Of a stretch of 64,000 bases of DNA, positions 18,414 through 28,363 are shown one piece after another. A program made the position numbers and the translations under genes. Source of the DNA: Oricola sp. (GTDB lineage Bacteria; Pseudomonadota; Alphaproteobacteria; Rhizobiales; Rhizobiaceae); the NCBI RefSeq assembly GCF_022763245.1, contig NZ_JALEGV010000041.1:605223-669222 (forward strand), given 5' to 3'. The notes below the pieces were generated by a model. It searched no databases. It worked only from the letters and a program-made list of their open reading frames with translations, and was not told the origin of the DNA. Position 1 is the first letter of the stretch. Every line of letters begins with the position of its first letter.

Positions 18414-18578
18414 ATGTTCGCACGTTTCATGAAAGACGAGTCCGGTGCAACCGCTATCGAATACGGCCTGATCGCTGCCCTGATCGCCGTCGCCATCATC
18501 ACCGGTGCAACCACGCTCGGTTCCAACCTGAACGCCAAGTTCAACGCCATCGGCACCAAGGTCGGCTCGACCGCCTAA
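18414..18578 (+). CDS. flp: Flp-family type IVb major pilin
   Basis: This is a 54-residue prepilin, the building block of the Flp/Tad adhesion pilus. It has a short leader (MFARFMKDESG), a processing site after Gly with the mature protein starting ATAIEYGLIAALIAV, and a hydrophobic helix containing the Glu-Tyr pair typical of Flp pilins. AAGGAG lies 8 bases before the ATG, a strong site fitting high expression. It is transcribed away from the TadE/CpaC-N genes and towards cpaA, and is followed by two hairpins. It is also called pilA in Caulobacter-type nomenclature. Confidence 0.93.
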   Translation: MFARFMKDESGATAIEYGLIAALIAVAIITGATTLGSNLNAKFNAIGTKVGSTA

Positions 18579-18585
18579 TGGCTTC

Positions 18586-18644
18586 GCCACCGACGGTGGC
18601 ATGAAAGATCGAAAATGGCCCGTCTCCTTGAGGCGGGCCTTTTT
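18586..18644 (+). terminator. tandem hairpins and terminator after flp
   Basis: A 6-bp hairpin (18586-18591 with 18595-18600, GCCACC/GGTGGC) lies just after the pilin stop. It is followed by a 10-bp stem (18617-18626 with 18630-18639, one G-U pair) and a run of Ts (18640-18644). The second is a typical intrinsic terminator, and the first may stabilise the pilin mRNA. Partial readthrough to cpaA would explain a high pilin to machinery ratio. Confidence 0.85.
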
Positions 18645-18766
18645 CATTGCAGGCGCGGCCTGCGGAGCGTTCGCCCGATTATGGGAATCTTAAGGGCGCG
18701 CCGCCTAGGATCGCGGGCGACAATGAGTGTCCCAAAACTGGGCGTCAGACGAGTTGGAGTGGAACG

Positions 18767-19282
18767 ATGGTTGCTGCCGTCATCATGGTCGTTTTTCCCT
18801 TTGCGATGATCTTCGCCGCGCTGTCGGATGTCTTCACCATGACGATCGGCAACCGCATCTCCGCAGTGCTGATCGGCGCTTTTATTCTCGTCTCGCCTTT
18901 CATCGGACTGTCCCTGACGGAATTCGGCCTGCACTTCGCGGCGTTCGGCCTGGTGCTCACCGTGACCTTCGGCCTCTTCGCCACCGGCACGATGGGCGGT
19001 GGCGACGCCAAGCTGCTCGCCTCGACCAGCCTGTGGATGGGATGGAGCGGCGCCCTTGTCGACTACCTGCTCTACGCGACGATTGCCGGCGGCGTCTTCA
19101 CCCTGTTCCTGGTGTTCTTCCGCAAGTCCACGCTCGCCGTCTATGCCGGCGAGGTGCCCATCCTGCGCCGCATGATCGACGAGAAGGACATCCCCTACGG
19201 CGTGGCCCTGGCCATCGGCGGCCTGCTGGCCTTTCCGGACTCGCCGGCCATGCTGTGGGTCTTCGAACGAATGGCCCAGTGA
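18767..19282 (+). CDS. cpaA: prepilin peptidase CpaA (TadV)
   Basis: This is a 171-residue A24-family aspartic peptidase of the inner membrane that cleaves the leader of Flp and TadE-like prepilins. It has several membrane helices and both catalytic aspartates: one in the first loop (LSDVFTMTIGNRIS) and one in the GGGDAKLL motif. The length fits CpaA/TadV, which lacks the N-methylase domain of PilD. The ATG at 18767 begins the first helix; upstream in-frame sequence has no protein character. Confidence 0.92.
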   Translation: MVAAVIMVVFPFAMIFAALSDVFTMTIGNRISAVLIGAFILVSPFIGLSLTEFGLHFAAFGLVLTVTFGLFATGTMGGGDAKLLASTSLWMGWSGALVDYLLYATIAGGVFTLFLVFFRKSTLAVYAGEVPILRRMIDEKDIPYGVALAIGGLLAFPDSPAMLWVFERMAQ

Positions 19283-19424
19283 CACTGTCACTCGACAGCC
19301 CGGCCTAAACTGATTCAAACTTTGTTAAGCATGGAAATTACGGGGTTATTAACCCTAATTACACCTTTGCTGCGGAAACATGGCGCCATGAAATTCGGAT
19401 TCCGTCCGGAAAGTGGGTGCCAAT

Positions 19425-20222
19425 ATGTCGAAGCGTATCATAATCCTCGCCGTCGCAGTGATTGCTGCCGGAGCGGCTGGATTTCTGGCCATGAACATGG
19501 TTGCGCCGCCCTCCGCGCCGCAGGTCGTCGAGACCGCTCCCCAGCTTGAACTCGATGAGGTCCTCGTCGCCAACGAGGATCTGAATATCGGCATGGCGAT
19601 CGACGGTCAGTTGCGCTGGCAGGATTGGCCGGTCAACGCCCTGTCCCCCGATTACATCACGCGCACCACCCGCCCGGACGCGATCGACGAACTGCGCGGA
19701 TCCGTCGTGCGGTCGACGATCGCCACCGGCGAGCCGATCCGCCCGATCAAGCTGCTCGGCCCCGACCAGAGCTTCATGTCGTCGATTCTGCCCTCCGGCA
19801 AGCGCGCCGTCGCAACCCAGATCGCGGCCGACACCTCCGCCGGCGGCTTCATCCTGCCCGACGACTATGTCGATGTGATCATGACGAGCCGTCCGCCGGA
19901 GCGGAACGGCAGCTTCGTCACGGAAACCATTCTTGAGAACATTCGCGTCCTGGCGATCGACCAGACGATCCGCGAGGACGAGGAGGGCCGCCTCGTGCAG
20001 GTCGGCCAGACAGCCACGCTGGAACTGACGCCGCGCCAGGCCGAGATCATCACGGTCGCCCAGCAGATGGCCGATCGCCTGACGCTCGCTTTGCGTTCGG
20101 TGCGCGACGTCGATCCCGAGCAGGGGTCCAAGGGTGCCGAACACCTTCTGAGCGGCGGCGCCAGCGGCGGAGCCGTGACCGTCATCAAATCCGGAAGGCA
20201 GAGCGAGGTCCACACGCGATGA
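19425..20222 (+). CDS. cpaB: Flp pilus assembly protein CpaB (RcpC)
   Basis: This is a 265-residue protein with an N-terminal membrane anchor (residues 4-26) and a SAF-like domain (LVANEDLNIGMAIDGQLRW), typical of CpaB/RcpC. The family sits in the periplasm and is thought to interact with the CpaC secretin. It overlaps the start of cpaC by 4 bp and begins the cpaBCDEF-tadBC operon. ATG 19425 was chosen; a GTG lies four codons upstream. The 140 bp before it contain several TTAA half-sites and presumably a promoter. Confidence 0.92.
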   Translation: MSKRIIILAVAVIAAGAAGFLAMNMVAPPSAPQVVETAPQLELDEVLVANEDLNIGMAIDGQLRWQDWPVNALSPDYITRTTRPDAIDELRGSVVRSTIATGEPIRPIKLLGPDQSFMSSILPSGKRAVATQIAADTSAGGFILPDDYVDVIMTSRPPERNGSFVTETILENIRVLAIDQTIREDEEGRLVQVGQTATLELTPRQAEIITVAQQMADRLTLALRSVRDVDPEQGSKGAEHLLSGGASGGAVTVIKSGRQSEVHTR

Positions 20223-21763
20223 ACGCCTTTTTCGACCGCAGGGGCGCAGATTTCAAACGGAGCTTTCCGGCCATGACACCGAAGCGCGTTCTCCACGCCA
20301 TGATCTCCGCCACCGCGCTGATCGCAGCCTTGTGCGTGGCGCCCGCCGCCGCAACGGCGCAATCGGGCAACATCATCAAAGTCGGGCGCAGCACATCGGG
20401 CAGCGAGCGCGTGGCGCTCGGGCTCAACAAGTCGATCGTGCTCGACCTGCCGGTCGACGCCCACGACATCCTCGTCGCCAATCCCGAGGTGGCCGACGCC
20501 GTCAGCCGCACGGCGCGGCGCATCTACCTGTTCGGCAAGAAGGTGGGCGAGACCAACATCTTCATCTTCGACAAGGCCGGGCAGCAGGTCGTCAGCCTCG
20601 ATCTGCGCATCGAGCGCGACGTGTCGGGCCTCGACCGCTACCTTGCCCGCTTCATCCCGGATTCCGACATCAAGTCCGAGATCATCAACGACAACATCGT
20701 CCTGACCGGCACGGTGCAGACCCCGCAGGACGCCGCCAAGGCCGGCCAGCTCGCCGAACTCTTCGTCAAGGGCGGCGATGCCACGGGAAACAGCTTCAGC
20801 TTCTTCTTCTTCGGACGGGGCAGGAGCCAGATCGTCAACCTGCTCGACATCGTCGGCGGTGACCAGGTCACGCTGAAAGTCACGGTCGCCGAGGTGCAGC
20901 GCTCGGTCATGAAGCAGCTCGGCGTCAATCTCGTCGGCTCGCGCACGGGCGACCACGGCATCACCTTCGAGGGCATTTCCGAAGGGGTGGCCGGCGCGCT
21001 CGGCAAGCCGCTGACGCAGACCGGCGTGGAACTCGGCGCATCGATCGCCGGCATGCAGCTCGACGCCTATTTCCGCGCGATGGAAGAGGCCGGCGTCATG
21101 AAGACGCTCGCCACGCCGACGCTGACGGCCGTGTCTGGCGAGAAGGCCGTGTTCCGGGTCGGCGGCGAATACAACATCATCAACGGCTCGTCGGGCGGCG
21201 ATGACGGCTCGGGCTCGACCTATGACGTCAAGACGGTCGATTACGGCATCGGGCTGGAGTTCACGCCGGTCGTCCTGGCGCCGGGCCGCATCAGCCTGAA
21301 GATCCGCACCGCGGTGTCCGAGCCGACCTTCGAGGGCACGGTGCCGTTGTCGATCGGCGCGTCGAACGGGGCGGCCACGAACGTGCTGTCGATCCGCAAG
21401 CGCCTGGCCGACACGACCGTGGAACTGCCTTCGGGCGGCGCCATGATGATCGCGGGCCTCATCCGTGACGACGTGCGCCAGGTGGTCAGCGGTTTCCCCG
21501 GCCTGTCCAAGGTCCCGGTTCTGGGAACGTTGTTCCGCAGCCGCGACTACATCCGCAACGAATCCGAACTCGTCATCACCGTGACGCCCTATCTGGTGCG
21601 CCCTGTCGCGCCGAACAAGCTGGCCGCGCCGACCGACAATCTGATGCCGCCGAGCGACCGGACGGGCAATCTTCTCGGCCGCGTGAACCGGATCTACGGC
21701 ACGGTCGAAAAAGACCTTCCCGACGGCCGCTACTACGGCGCAGTCGGATTCATCTACAAGTAG
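20219..21763 (+). CDS. cpaC: Flp pilus outer-membrane secretin CpaC (RcpA)
   Basis: This is a 514-residue secretin forming the outer-membrane channel for the Flp pilus. It has a signal peptide (the likely functional start region ends at VAPAAATAQ), then the pilus-assembly N-terminal domain (SIVLDLPVDAHDILVANPEVADAV). A BON-like region (IINDNIVLTGTVQTPQDAAKA) precedes the secretin domain, which contains the VPVLGTLFRSRDY...ELVITVTPYLV signature. It overlaps cpaB by 4 bp and is followed by cpaD after 11 bp. Around 190 there is an unusual run of phenylalanines (SFSFFFFGRG). Confidence 0.95.
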   Translation: MNAFFDRRGADFKRSFPAMTPKRVLHAMISATALIAALCVAPAAATAQSGNIIKVGRSTSGSERVALGLNKSIVLDLPVDAHDILVANPEVADAVSRTARRIYLFGKKVGETNIFIFDKAGQQVVSLDLRIERDVSGLDRYLARFIPDSDIKSEIINDNIVLTGTVQTPQDAAKAGQLAELFVKGGDATGNSFSFFFFGRGRSQIVNLLDIVGGDQVTLKVTVAEVQRSVMKQLGVNLVGSRTGDHGITFEGISEGVAGALGKPLTQTGVELGASIAGMQLDAYFRAMEEAGVMKTLATPTLTAVSGEKAVFRVGGEYNIINGSSGGDDGSGSTYDVKTVDYGIGLEFTPVVLAPGRISLKIRTAVSEPTFEGTVPLSIGASNGAATNVLSIRKRLADTTVELPSGGAMMIAGLIRDDVRQVVSGFPGLSKVPVLGTLFRSRDYIRNESELVITVTPYLVRPVAPNKLAAPTDNLMPPSDRTGNLLGRVNRIYGTVEKDLPDGRYYGAVGFIYK

Positions 21764-21774
21764 GAGCGGTTGCG

Positions 21775-22449
21775 ATGTACAGGAAAGCCCTAGTCAATTC
21801 CGCCGGATTGCTGATCCTGGCGACCGCTGCCGCTGGATGCGGTTCGATCGGGCGCGACCCGATCACGGTCGGCAGCGTGCCGGAGGACTACCGCACGCGC
21901 CACCCGATCGTGCTGTCGGAGCAGGAACGCACCCTGGATGTGCCGATAGCGTCGGGTGCGCGTGAACTCAACATCCCGGTCAAGAGCAACATCCGCGCCT
22001 TTGCCGCGAACTTCGCGGCGTCGGGAACCGGCACTCTGATCGTCATGCAGCCGGTCGGGTCGGCCAACGAGCAGGCCGTGAAGCGGGTGCAGGGCGACAT
22101 CCTGCAGGCGCTCGCCGACGGCGGCGCACCGCGCAGCCGGATCGCGGTCCAGCACTATGACGCAAGCGCCCACGGATCGGCCGCCGCCGTACGCCTGTCC
22201 TATGCCGGCGTCACGGCATCGACCACGCCCTGCGGCAACTGGCCGGACGATCTCACGGAGACGGTCGAGAACCGCAACTACGCCGATTTCGGCTGCTCCA
22301 GCCAGCAGAACCTGGCCGCGATCGTCGCCAATCCGGGCGATCTGCTGGGACCGCGGCAGTCGAGCCCGATCGACGCGACACAGCGTGGCACAGTCATCGA
22401 GGATTATCAGAGCGGCACGAACGGAGCCGCCTCCGAAGTCCGGTATTAA
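21775..22449 (+). CDS. cpaD: Flp pilus lipoprotein CpaD
   Basis: This is a 224-residue lipoprotein with a signal peptide ending in a lipobox (LATAAAGC). It belongs to the CpaD family, which helps the secretin reach or assemble in the outer membrane. The C-terminal half contains the conserved CGNWPDD segment and the FGCSSQQNLAAIVANPGDLLGPR motif. A strong AGGAG ribosome site lies 8 bases before the ATG. It sits between cpaC and cpaE. Confidence 0.92.
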   Translation: MYRKALVNSAGLLILATAAAGCGSIGRDPITVGSVPEDYRTRHPIVLSEQERTLDVPIASGARELNIPVKSNIRAFAANFAASGTGTLIVMQPVGSANEQAVKRVQGDILQALADGGAPRSRIAVQHYDASAHGSAAAVRLSYAGVTASTTPCGNWPDDLTETVENRNYADFGCSSQQNLAAIVANPGDLLGPRQSSPIDATQRGTVIEDYQSGTNGAASEVRY

Positions 22450-22464
22450 GCGGGAAAGACCGGT

Positions 22465-23742
22465 ATGTCTGACGTAGCATACAAGGAAGACCTGATGGAG
22501 CGTCCGGCCGCGGCCGGCGACATCGCGGCGCTCAACGAGGTGCGGCCGGTGCCGCGCATTTCCATCCAGGCCTTCTGCGAGACCGAGGGCGTTGCCGCGC
22601 CGATCAGCCGCATGGGCGAGGATCGGCGCATGGCCAAGGCCCAGACCCGCGTCTTCATGGGCGGCATTCCTGCGGCCGTGGAGTTCTACCAGACGGCGCC
22701 GACGCCGAACCTGATCGTCCTGGAAACGACTTTCGCGCCCGAGGAGCTGTTCCGCAACCTCAACGATCTCGCCGAGGTTTGCGACCCCAACACCAAGGTC
22801 GTGATCATCGGCCACCACAACGACGTCACGCTCTACCGCGAACTGATCCGCAACGGGATTTCCGAATACATCGTCGCCCCGGTCACCATTGCCGACCTGA
22901 TGGGCGTCGTCTCGTCGCTCTTCGTCGATCCGGACGCCGAGCCGCTCGGCCGCTCGATCGCCTTTGTCGGCGCCAAGGGCGGCGTCGGCGCGTCGACCAT
23001 CGCCCACAATGTCTCGTGGGCCATGTCGAACCTGTTCCAGGCCGAAGTGGTCATCGCCGACATGGACCTGCCCTTCGGTACGGCCAACATCAATTTCGAC
23101 CAGGATCCGGCGCAGGGTATCGCCGAAGCCGTGTTTTCCTCCGACCGCATCGACGAAGTCTATCTCGACCGGCTGCTCGCCAGCTGCGCCGAGCACCTGT
23201 CGCTGCTCGCCGCGCCGTCGATGCTCGACAAGGTCTATGATTTCGATTCCGACGCGTTCAGCCAGCTCGTCGACGTCGCCCAGCGCACCGCGCCCTATGT
23301 GGTGCTCGACGTTCCCCACGTCTGGAACGGCTGGACCCGCAAGACGCTGGAACAGGCCGACGAGGTCGTCATCGTCGCCTCGCCGGAACTGGCCAATCTG
23401 CGCAACGCCAAGAACATGATCGACACGCTGCGCAAACTGCGCCCCAACGATTTCGCGCCGCGCCTCGTGCTCAACCAGGTCAACATGCCGAAGCGGCCCG
23501 AGATCGCGGTCTCCGATTTCGCCGATCCGCTCGATCTCGAACCGGTCGCAGTCATCCCCTTCGATGCACAGCTCTTCGGCACCGCGTCCAACAATGGCCG
23601 CATGCTCGCCGAGACGGACGCGGCCAGTCCGATCGTCGCGAGCCTGTCGGACATCGCCCACCTGGTGACGGGACGTGGCGTGGTGAAGGAGAAGCCGAAG
23701 GGCGGCCTCAAGGGAATGCTTTCGAGACTGAAGAAGAAGTGA
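22465..23742 (+). CDS. cpaE: CpaE/TadZ pilus localisation ATPase
   Basis: This is a 425-residue protein with a receiver-like N-terminal domain (about 60-155) and a MinD/ParA-type ATPase domain (about 165-400). In Caulobacter CpaE directs the secretin and pilus machine to the cell pole. The deviant Walker A reads KGGVGAST: the MinD signature lysine is kept while the canonical P-loop lysine is Ala, as seen in the TadZ/CpaE family, so ATP may be bound but poorly hydrolysed. The C-terminus is basic (KGGLKGMLSRLKKK), which may help membrane binding. It follows cpaD by 15 bp. Confidence 0.93.
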   Translation: MSDVAYKEDLMERPAAAGDIAALNEVRPVPRISIQAFCETEGVAAPISRMGEDRRMAKAQTRVFMGGIPAAVEFYQTAPTPNLIVLETTFAPEELFRNLNDLAEVCDPNTKVVIIGHHNDVTLYRELIRNGISEYIVAPVTIADLMGVVSSLFVDPDAEPLGRSIAFVGAKGGVGASTIAHNVSWAMSNLFQAEVVIADMDLPFGTANINFDQDPAQGIAEAVFSSDRIDEVYLDRLLASCAEHLSLLAAPSMLDKVYDFDSDAFSQLVDVAQRTAPYVVLDVPHVWNGWTRKTLEQADEVVIVASPELANLRNAKNMIDTLRKLRPNDFAPRLVLNQVNMPKRPEIAVSDFADPLDLEPVAVIPFDAQLFGTASNNGRMLAETDAASPIVASLSDIAHLVTGRGVVKEKPKGGLKGMLSRLKKK

Positions 23743-23772
23743 CGCTTGCGAGCGGTGTAACGGGACAAGTCG

Positions 23773-25296
23773 ATGTTCGGTAAAAAGGGAACGGATAGCT
23801 CTTCGGGTGGTGGATCGCATCCCGCGAAGCACGGCGGTGCGACCCCGCCGGCGACGCCGCCTGCAGCGCCGGCGCCCGCGCCCAGGAGCCCTGACATCAA
23901 GCGCGCCGAAGCACGGCCGCCCGCGGCCGCGCCGCGTCCCGCCGCGCCGAAGCCCAAGCCCGAGCCGATGGTCGAACGGGAGCCGGAGAAGCCGCGCGCC
24001 CGCATGCAGCGCAACGACGCCTATTACGACACCAAGATGCAGGTGTTCTCGGCGCTGATCGAGACGATCGACCTGTCGCAGCTCGCCAAGCTCGACGCCG
24101 ACAGCGCGCGCGAGGAAATCCGCGACATCGTCAACGACATCATCGCGATCAAGAACTTCGCCATGTCGATCGCCGAGCAGGAGGAACTGCTCGAGGATAT
24201 CTGCAACGACGTGCTCGGCTATGGCCCGCTGGAGCCGCTTCTGGCGCGCGACGACATCGCCGACATCATGATCAACGGCGCCGAGAACGCCTATATCGAA
24301 GTGGACGGCAAGGTGCGCGAGGCCGACATCCGGTTTCGCGACAACCAGCAGCTTCTCAACATCTGCCAGCGCATCGTCAGCCAAGTCGGCCGGCGCGTCG
24401 ATGAATCGAGCCCGATCTGCGACGCCCGCCTGCCCGACGGGTCACGTGTCAACGTCATCGCGCCGCCGCTGGCCATCGACGGCACCGCACTCACCATTCG
24501 TAAGTTCAAGAAGGACAAGCTGACCCTCGACCAGCTCGTCCAGTTCGGCTCGATCTCCGCCGAGGGTTCGGCGCTCCTGCAGATCATCGGGCGCGTGCGC
24601 TGCAATGTCGTGATCTCCGGCGGTACCGGCTCGGGCAAGACGACGCTGCTCAACTGCCTGACGCGCTACATCGATCATGACGAGCGCATCATCACCTGCG
24701 AGGACTCCGCCGAACTGCAGCTCCAGCAGCCGCATGTCGTGCGCCTGGAGACGCGCCCGCCCAACCTCGAGGGCGAGGGCGAGATCACCATGCGCGACCT
24801 CGTCAAGAACTGCCTGCGCATGCGTCCTGAACGCATCATCGTCGGCGAGGTGCGCGGACCGGAGGTCTTCGACCTTCTGCAGGCCATGAACACCGGTCAC
24901 GACGGCTCCATGGGCACGATCCACTCCAACAGCCCGCGCGAATGCCTCAGCCGTATCGAATCGATGATCGCCATGGGCGGCTTTTCGCTGCCGCAGAAGA
25001 CCGTGCGCGAGATCATCGTCGGATCGGTTGACGTCATCATCCAGGCCGCGCGCCTGCGCGACGGCTCGCGCCGCATTACCCATGTCACCGAGGTGATCGG
25101 CATGGAAGGCGACGTCATCATCACCCAGGACCTGATGCTCTATGACATCGAGGGTGAGGACGCGAACGGCCGGATCATCGGCCGTCACCGCTCCACCGGC
25201 GTCGGTCGCCCCGCCATGTGGGATCGCGCCCGCTACTTCAACGAGGATCAGCGTCTTGCCACAACGCTGGATTCGATGGAGGTCGCCGCACCGTGA
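23773..25296 (+). CDS. cpaF: Flp pilus assembly ATPase CpaF (TadA)
   Basis: This is a 507-residue secretion ATPase of the VirB11/GspE superfamily that powers pilus assembly from the cytoplasm. A Pro/Ala-rich, probably disordered N-terminus (about residues 10-75) precedes the N-terminal domain. The core has Walker [10 protein letters not shown] (about 281-289), the Asp box ([12 protein letters not shown]), the Walker B region ([15 protein letters not shown]) and the His box ([14 protein letters not shown]). The stop overlaps the tadB GTG start. Confidence 0.96.
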   Translation: MFGKKGTDSSSGGGSHPAKHGGATPPATPPAAPAPAPRSPDIKRAEARPPAAAPRPAAPKPKPEPMVEREPEKPRARMQRNDAYYDTKMQVFSALIETIDLSQLAKLDADSAREEIRDIVNDIIAIKNFAMSIAEQEELLEDICNDVLGYGPLEPLLARDDIADIMINGAENAYIEVDGKVREADIRFRDNQQLLNICQRIVSQVGRRVDESSPICDARLPDGSRVNVIAPPLAIDGTALTIRKFKKDKLTLDQLVQFGSISAEGSALLQIIGRVRCNVVISGGTGSGKTTLLNCLTRYIDHDERIITCEDSAELQLQQPHVVRLETRPPNLEGEGEITMRDLVKNCLRMRPERIIVGEVRGPEVFDLLQAMNTGHDGSMGTIHSNSPRECLSRIESMIAMGGFSLPQKTVREIIVGSVDVIIQAARLRDGSRRITHVTEVIGMEGDVIITQDLMLYDIEGEDANGRIIGRHRSTGVGRPAMWDRARYFNEDQRLATTLDSMEVAAP

Positions 25297-26312
25297 CCGT
25301 TCTCGGCCTGCCGCTCGGCGTCCTCGCCTTCATCGCGCTCGCCGGCCTTGGGGTCGGCGGCGTGCTTTACGCGTTGTTCTTCACGTCGATCGAGAACGAG
25401 CAGAAGACGGCCAAGCGGTTGTCCTCGATCAAGTCGCAGTCCACCGACAGCGCCACCCGCCGCGCCGTCCATGACCGCGCCGCCGAAGGCGCCAAACGCA
25501 AGAAGCAGATCCAGGATTCGCTCAGCGAGATCGACGAGCGCAACAAGGGCCGCACCAAGGACGCGACGAACCCGTCCCTGAAACGGATGCTGCAGCAGGC
25601 GGGCCTGAAGGTCGAATTGCGGACCTTCTACATGTACTCGGTCGTCTGCGGCGTGGTCGTGACGCTCTTCGCGCTGGTGATGGGCGTGTCACCCCTGTTT
25701 CTCATCGGCGTGTTCTTCGCTGGGGCGTTCGGCCTGCCGCGCTGGGCGGTGTCGTTCCTGCGCAAGCGCCGCATGAAAGCCTTCCTCGAGGAATTTCCGA
25801 ATGCGATCGACGTCATCGTGCGCGCCATCAAGTCGGGCCTGCCGCTCAATGACGGCCTTCGCCTGATCGCCTCGGAAGCACGCGAGCCGGTCAAGAGCGA
25901 GTTTCGCCACATCGTCGAGGCGCAGCAGTTGGGCCTGTCGACGCCTGACGCCTGCGGCCGGATGTACGCCACCATGCCGCTGCCCGAGGCGAACTTCTTC
26001 GCCATCGTCATTCAGATCCAGGCCAAGGCCGGCGGCAACCTCGCCGAGGCGCTCGGCAATCTGTCGCGCGTGCTGCGCGACCGCAAGAAGATGAAGGCGA
26101 AGGTCAACGCCATGTCGATGGAAGCCAAGGCGTCGGCTGCGATCATCGCCTCGCTGCCTTTCATCGTCACCTTCCTCGTCTATCTGACGAGCCCTGAATA
26201 CATCATGCTGCTTTTCACGACCAACACCGGCTACCTCATCCTTGGCGCTTCGGGCGTGTGGATGTCGATCGGCGTGTTCGTGATGCGCCAGATGATCAAT
26301 TTCGAGGTCTAG
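25293..26312 (+). CDS. tadB: Flp pilus inner-membrane platform protein TadB
   Basis: This is a 339-residue type II secretion F-domain protein forming part of the inner-membrane platform that CpaF acts on. It has an N-terminal helix, two central helices (about 110-155), the T2SSF domain (FPNAIDVIVRAIKSGLPLNDGLRLIASE) and C-terminal helices. It starts with GTG overlapping the cpaF TGA (GTGA), which argues for translational coupling; the frame is also open upstream inside cpaF. It is called cpaG in Caulobacter. Confidence 0.93.
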   Translation: MTVLGLPLGVLAFIALAGLGVGGVLYALFFTSIENEQKTAKRLSSIKSQSTDSATRRAVHDRAAEGAKRKKQIQDSLSEIDERNKGRTKDATNPSLKRMLQQAGLKVELRTFYMYSVVCGVVVTLFALVMGVSPLFLIGVFFAGAFGLPRWAVSFLRKRRMKAFLEEFPNAIDVIVRAIKSGLPLNDGLRLIASEAREPVKSEFRHIVEAQQLGLSTPDACGRMYATMPLPEANFFAIVIQIQAKAGGNLAEALGNLSRVLRDRKKMKAKVNAMSMEAKASAAIIASLPFIVTFLVYLTSPEYIMLLFTTNTGYLILGASGVWMSIGVFVMRQMINFEV

Positions 26313-26319
26313 GAACGCG

Positions 26320-27318
26320 ATGTCGGAAGAGCTCGTCGATCTGCTCACCTCGTCGCAATTCGTCGTTGCGATCCTCGTTTCGGTGACCGTCTTCGCGACG
26401 CTGTTCACGATCCTGACGCCGCTTTTCGGCGGCAACGAGCTGAAGGCGCGGATGAAGTCGGTGGCGACCGAGCGCGAGGAGATCCGTGCTCGGGAGCGCG
26501 CTCGGCTGGCTGCCGAGAAGCAGCAGAACCGTGGTTCGTTGCGCATGGAAGCCAAGGAGGGCGGCGTCCGGCGCATCGTCGAGCAGCTCGATCTGAAGAC
26601 GGCGCTCGCCGACCAGGCGACGATCGACAAGCTGCGCCTCGCCGGTTATCGCGGCCAGCAGCCGCTCAACATCTTTCTGTTTGCGCGCCTCGTCCTGCCG
26701 CTGGTCTTCTTCCTCGTGGCGCTCGCCTATGTGTTCCTGCTCGGCGCGCTGAAGGAGCAGCCGACGATGATCCGGCTGGTCACCTGCATCGGCGCGGCCT
26801 ATCTCGGCTTCTACACGCCCAACATCTACGTCTCCAACAAGGCCAACAAGCGCAAGGCGTCGATCAAGAAGGCCTGGCCGGACGCGCTCGACCTGATGCT
26901 GATCTGCGTCGAATCCGGCATGTCGATCGAGGCGGCCTTCCGCAAGGTGTCGGAGGAGATCGGCACCCAGTCCATCGCGCTGGCGGAGGAACTGGTGCTC
27001 GTCGGCGCGGAACTGTCGTTCCTGCAGGAACGCCGCATGGCCTATGAGAACCTCGCCAACCGCACCAAGCTGGAAAGCGTGAAATCGGTCGCCCAGGCGC
27101 TGGTGCAGGCCGAGCGTTACGGCACTCCCGTCGGCCAGGCGCTGCGCGTGCTCGCTGCCGAAAGCCGCGACCAGCGCATGAACGAGGCCGAGAAGAAGGC
27201 CGCCGCCCTGCCGCCGAAACTGACCGTGCCGATGATCCTGTTCTTCCTGCCGGTCCTGTTCGGCGTCATCCTCGGACCCGCCGGCATCCAGGTCGCCCAG
27301 CGCGGCGGGATTTTCTAG
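26320..27318 (+). CDS. tadC: Flp pilus inner-membrane platform protein TadC
   Basis: This is a 332-residue paralog of TadB with the T2SSF domain (WPDALDLMLICVESGMSIEAAFRKVSEEIG) and four hydrophobic segments. TadB and TadC act together as the assembly platform. It follows tadB by 7 bp and is the last gene of the cpaBCDEF-tadBC operon. It is called cpaH in Caulobacter. It is convergent with tadD across about 200 bp that hold no clear gene. Confidence 0.93.
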   Translation: MSEELVDLLTSSQFVVAILVSVTVFATLFTILTPLFGGNELKARMKSVATEREEIRARERARLAAEKQQNRGSLRMEAKEGGVRRIVEQLDLKTALADQATIDKLRLAGYRGQQPLNIFLFARLVLPLVFFLVALAYVFLLGALKEQPTMIRLVTCIGAAYLGFYTPNIYVSNKANKRKASIKKAWPDALDLMLICVESGMSIEAAFRKVSEEIGTQSIALAEELVLVGAELSFLQERRMAYENLANRTKLESVKSVAQALVQAERYGTPVGQALRVLAAESRDQRMNEAEKKAAALPPKLTVPMILFFLPVLFGVILGPAGIQVAQRGGIF

Positions 27319-27523
27319 GGTCCCGCCGCCCTCTGGGTCACGAGGATCATCTTCTTTTCATTGCAAGTTGCCGGGCATGGGAGGAACCCGATCGCGGATC
27401 AACGTGTCCTGCGCTTCGGGCGTGACTCATGTCAGCCGCAAGACGTCGTTCCGGTGAATTTCCACCGAAACGCGGCATTGTTCGTACTTGGGGAGCGTGT
27501 CGAGACGGCCGAGCCGCGGCGCG

Positions 27524-28363
27524 TCATTGCGCCTTGGATTTGTCTTCCTGCTTGATCAGGTTCCAGGCGTTCTGCTGGGCCAGCATGCGGCGCAGATAGG
27601 CGACATTGGCCTCGGCCTGCTGCGGCGACAATTCACGCCGGGCGATCTGCTCCGCCTCGTCGAAGCGGCCCTGCAGGCCCACCACGAGGGCGAGGTTCTG
27701 GCGCACGCGGCTGTCGGCGGCTGGCTGCTGCGAAGCCTGGCGCAGATAGGTCTCGGCCTGCTTCAGATCGCCTTCCAGCAGATAGCTCATGCCGAGATTG
27801 GACAGGATCGTCGGTTCGTCCGGACGTAGCTGCAGCGCCTTCTTGTAGAGCTGGCGAGCCTGGTCGGAGCGGTTCGTCTGGTCGTAGATCGCACCTTGGG
27901 CGGACAGCAGCCGCCAGTCGGGCTGGGTCGGATCTTCCGCGCGTTGCAGGGCGTCCAGCGCAGCGCTGAACTGTCCGGCGCCGGCGAGCGCCTTGCCGTA
28001 GGCGGCAAGCACGTCCCTGTCTTTCGGATTGTCGATGGCCGCCTTGCGCATCACCGCAAGCGCCTGTTCGTTGCGCTCGTTCATCCGCAGCATCGAGGCG
28101 AAGGCCATCGCGACGCGCTTGTCCTTCGGGTTCTTCTCGTAAAGCTTCGAATAGGAGGCAAGCGCCCGTTCCAGTTCGACCGCGGTCATCTGCTCGACCG
28201 GCTTCTGCGTCTGTGCGCCGATGGAGCCCGTGGTGAGAGAGCGGTCCTTGGCGCAGGAGGAGAGGGCGGTGGCCGCCAGAACGACCGCGACGAAGCGCAT
28301 CGCGGTGCGGCCGGTGCGGCGCTCGCTCGACAGTCTCGCAGGCTTTCCCGTGGCAATCGGCAT
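27524..28363 (-). CDS. tadD: TPR lipoprotein TadD
   Basis: This is a 279-residue protein with a hydrophobic segment ending in a lipobox (ATALSSC) and several tetratricopeptide repeats (about residues 65-250, for example ALAVMRKAAIDNPKDRDVLAAYGKAL and ARQLYKKALQLRPDEPTILSNLGMSYL). TadD is a likely pilotin or scaffold for the secretin. The start at 28363 has GGAG nine bases upstream but gives a long basic n-region. An internal ATG at 28300 would give a conventional 16-residue lipoprotein signal. It is convergent with tadC. Confidence 0.85.
   Translation of the reverse strand: MPIATGKPARLSSERRTGRTAMRFVAVVLAATALSSCAKDRSLTTGSIGAQTQKPVEQMTAVELERALASYSKLYEKNPKDKRVAMAFASMLRMNERNEQALAVMRKAAIDNPKDRDVLAAYGKALAGAGQFSAALDALQRAEDPTQPDWRLLSAQGAIYDQTNRSDQARQLYKKALQLRPDEPTILSNLGMSYLLEGDLKQAETYLRQASQQPAADSRVRQNLALVVGLQGRFDEAEQIARRELSPQQAEANVAYLRRMLAQQNAWNLIKQEDKSKAQ

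Noticed and set aside
21790-24384. An 864-residue minus-strand open frame over cpaD, cpaE and cpaF
   Set aside because: It is antisense to three clear pilus genes and has the Arg/Asp/His/Gly-rich composition typical of shadow frames in GC-rich DNA.
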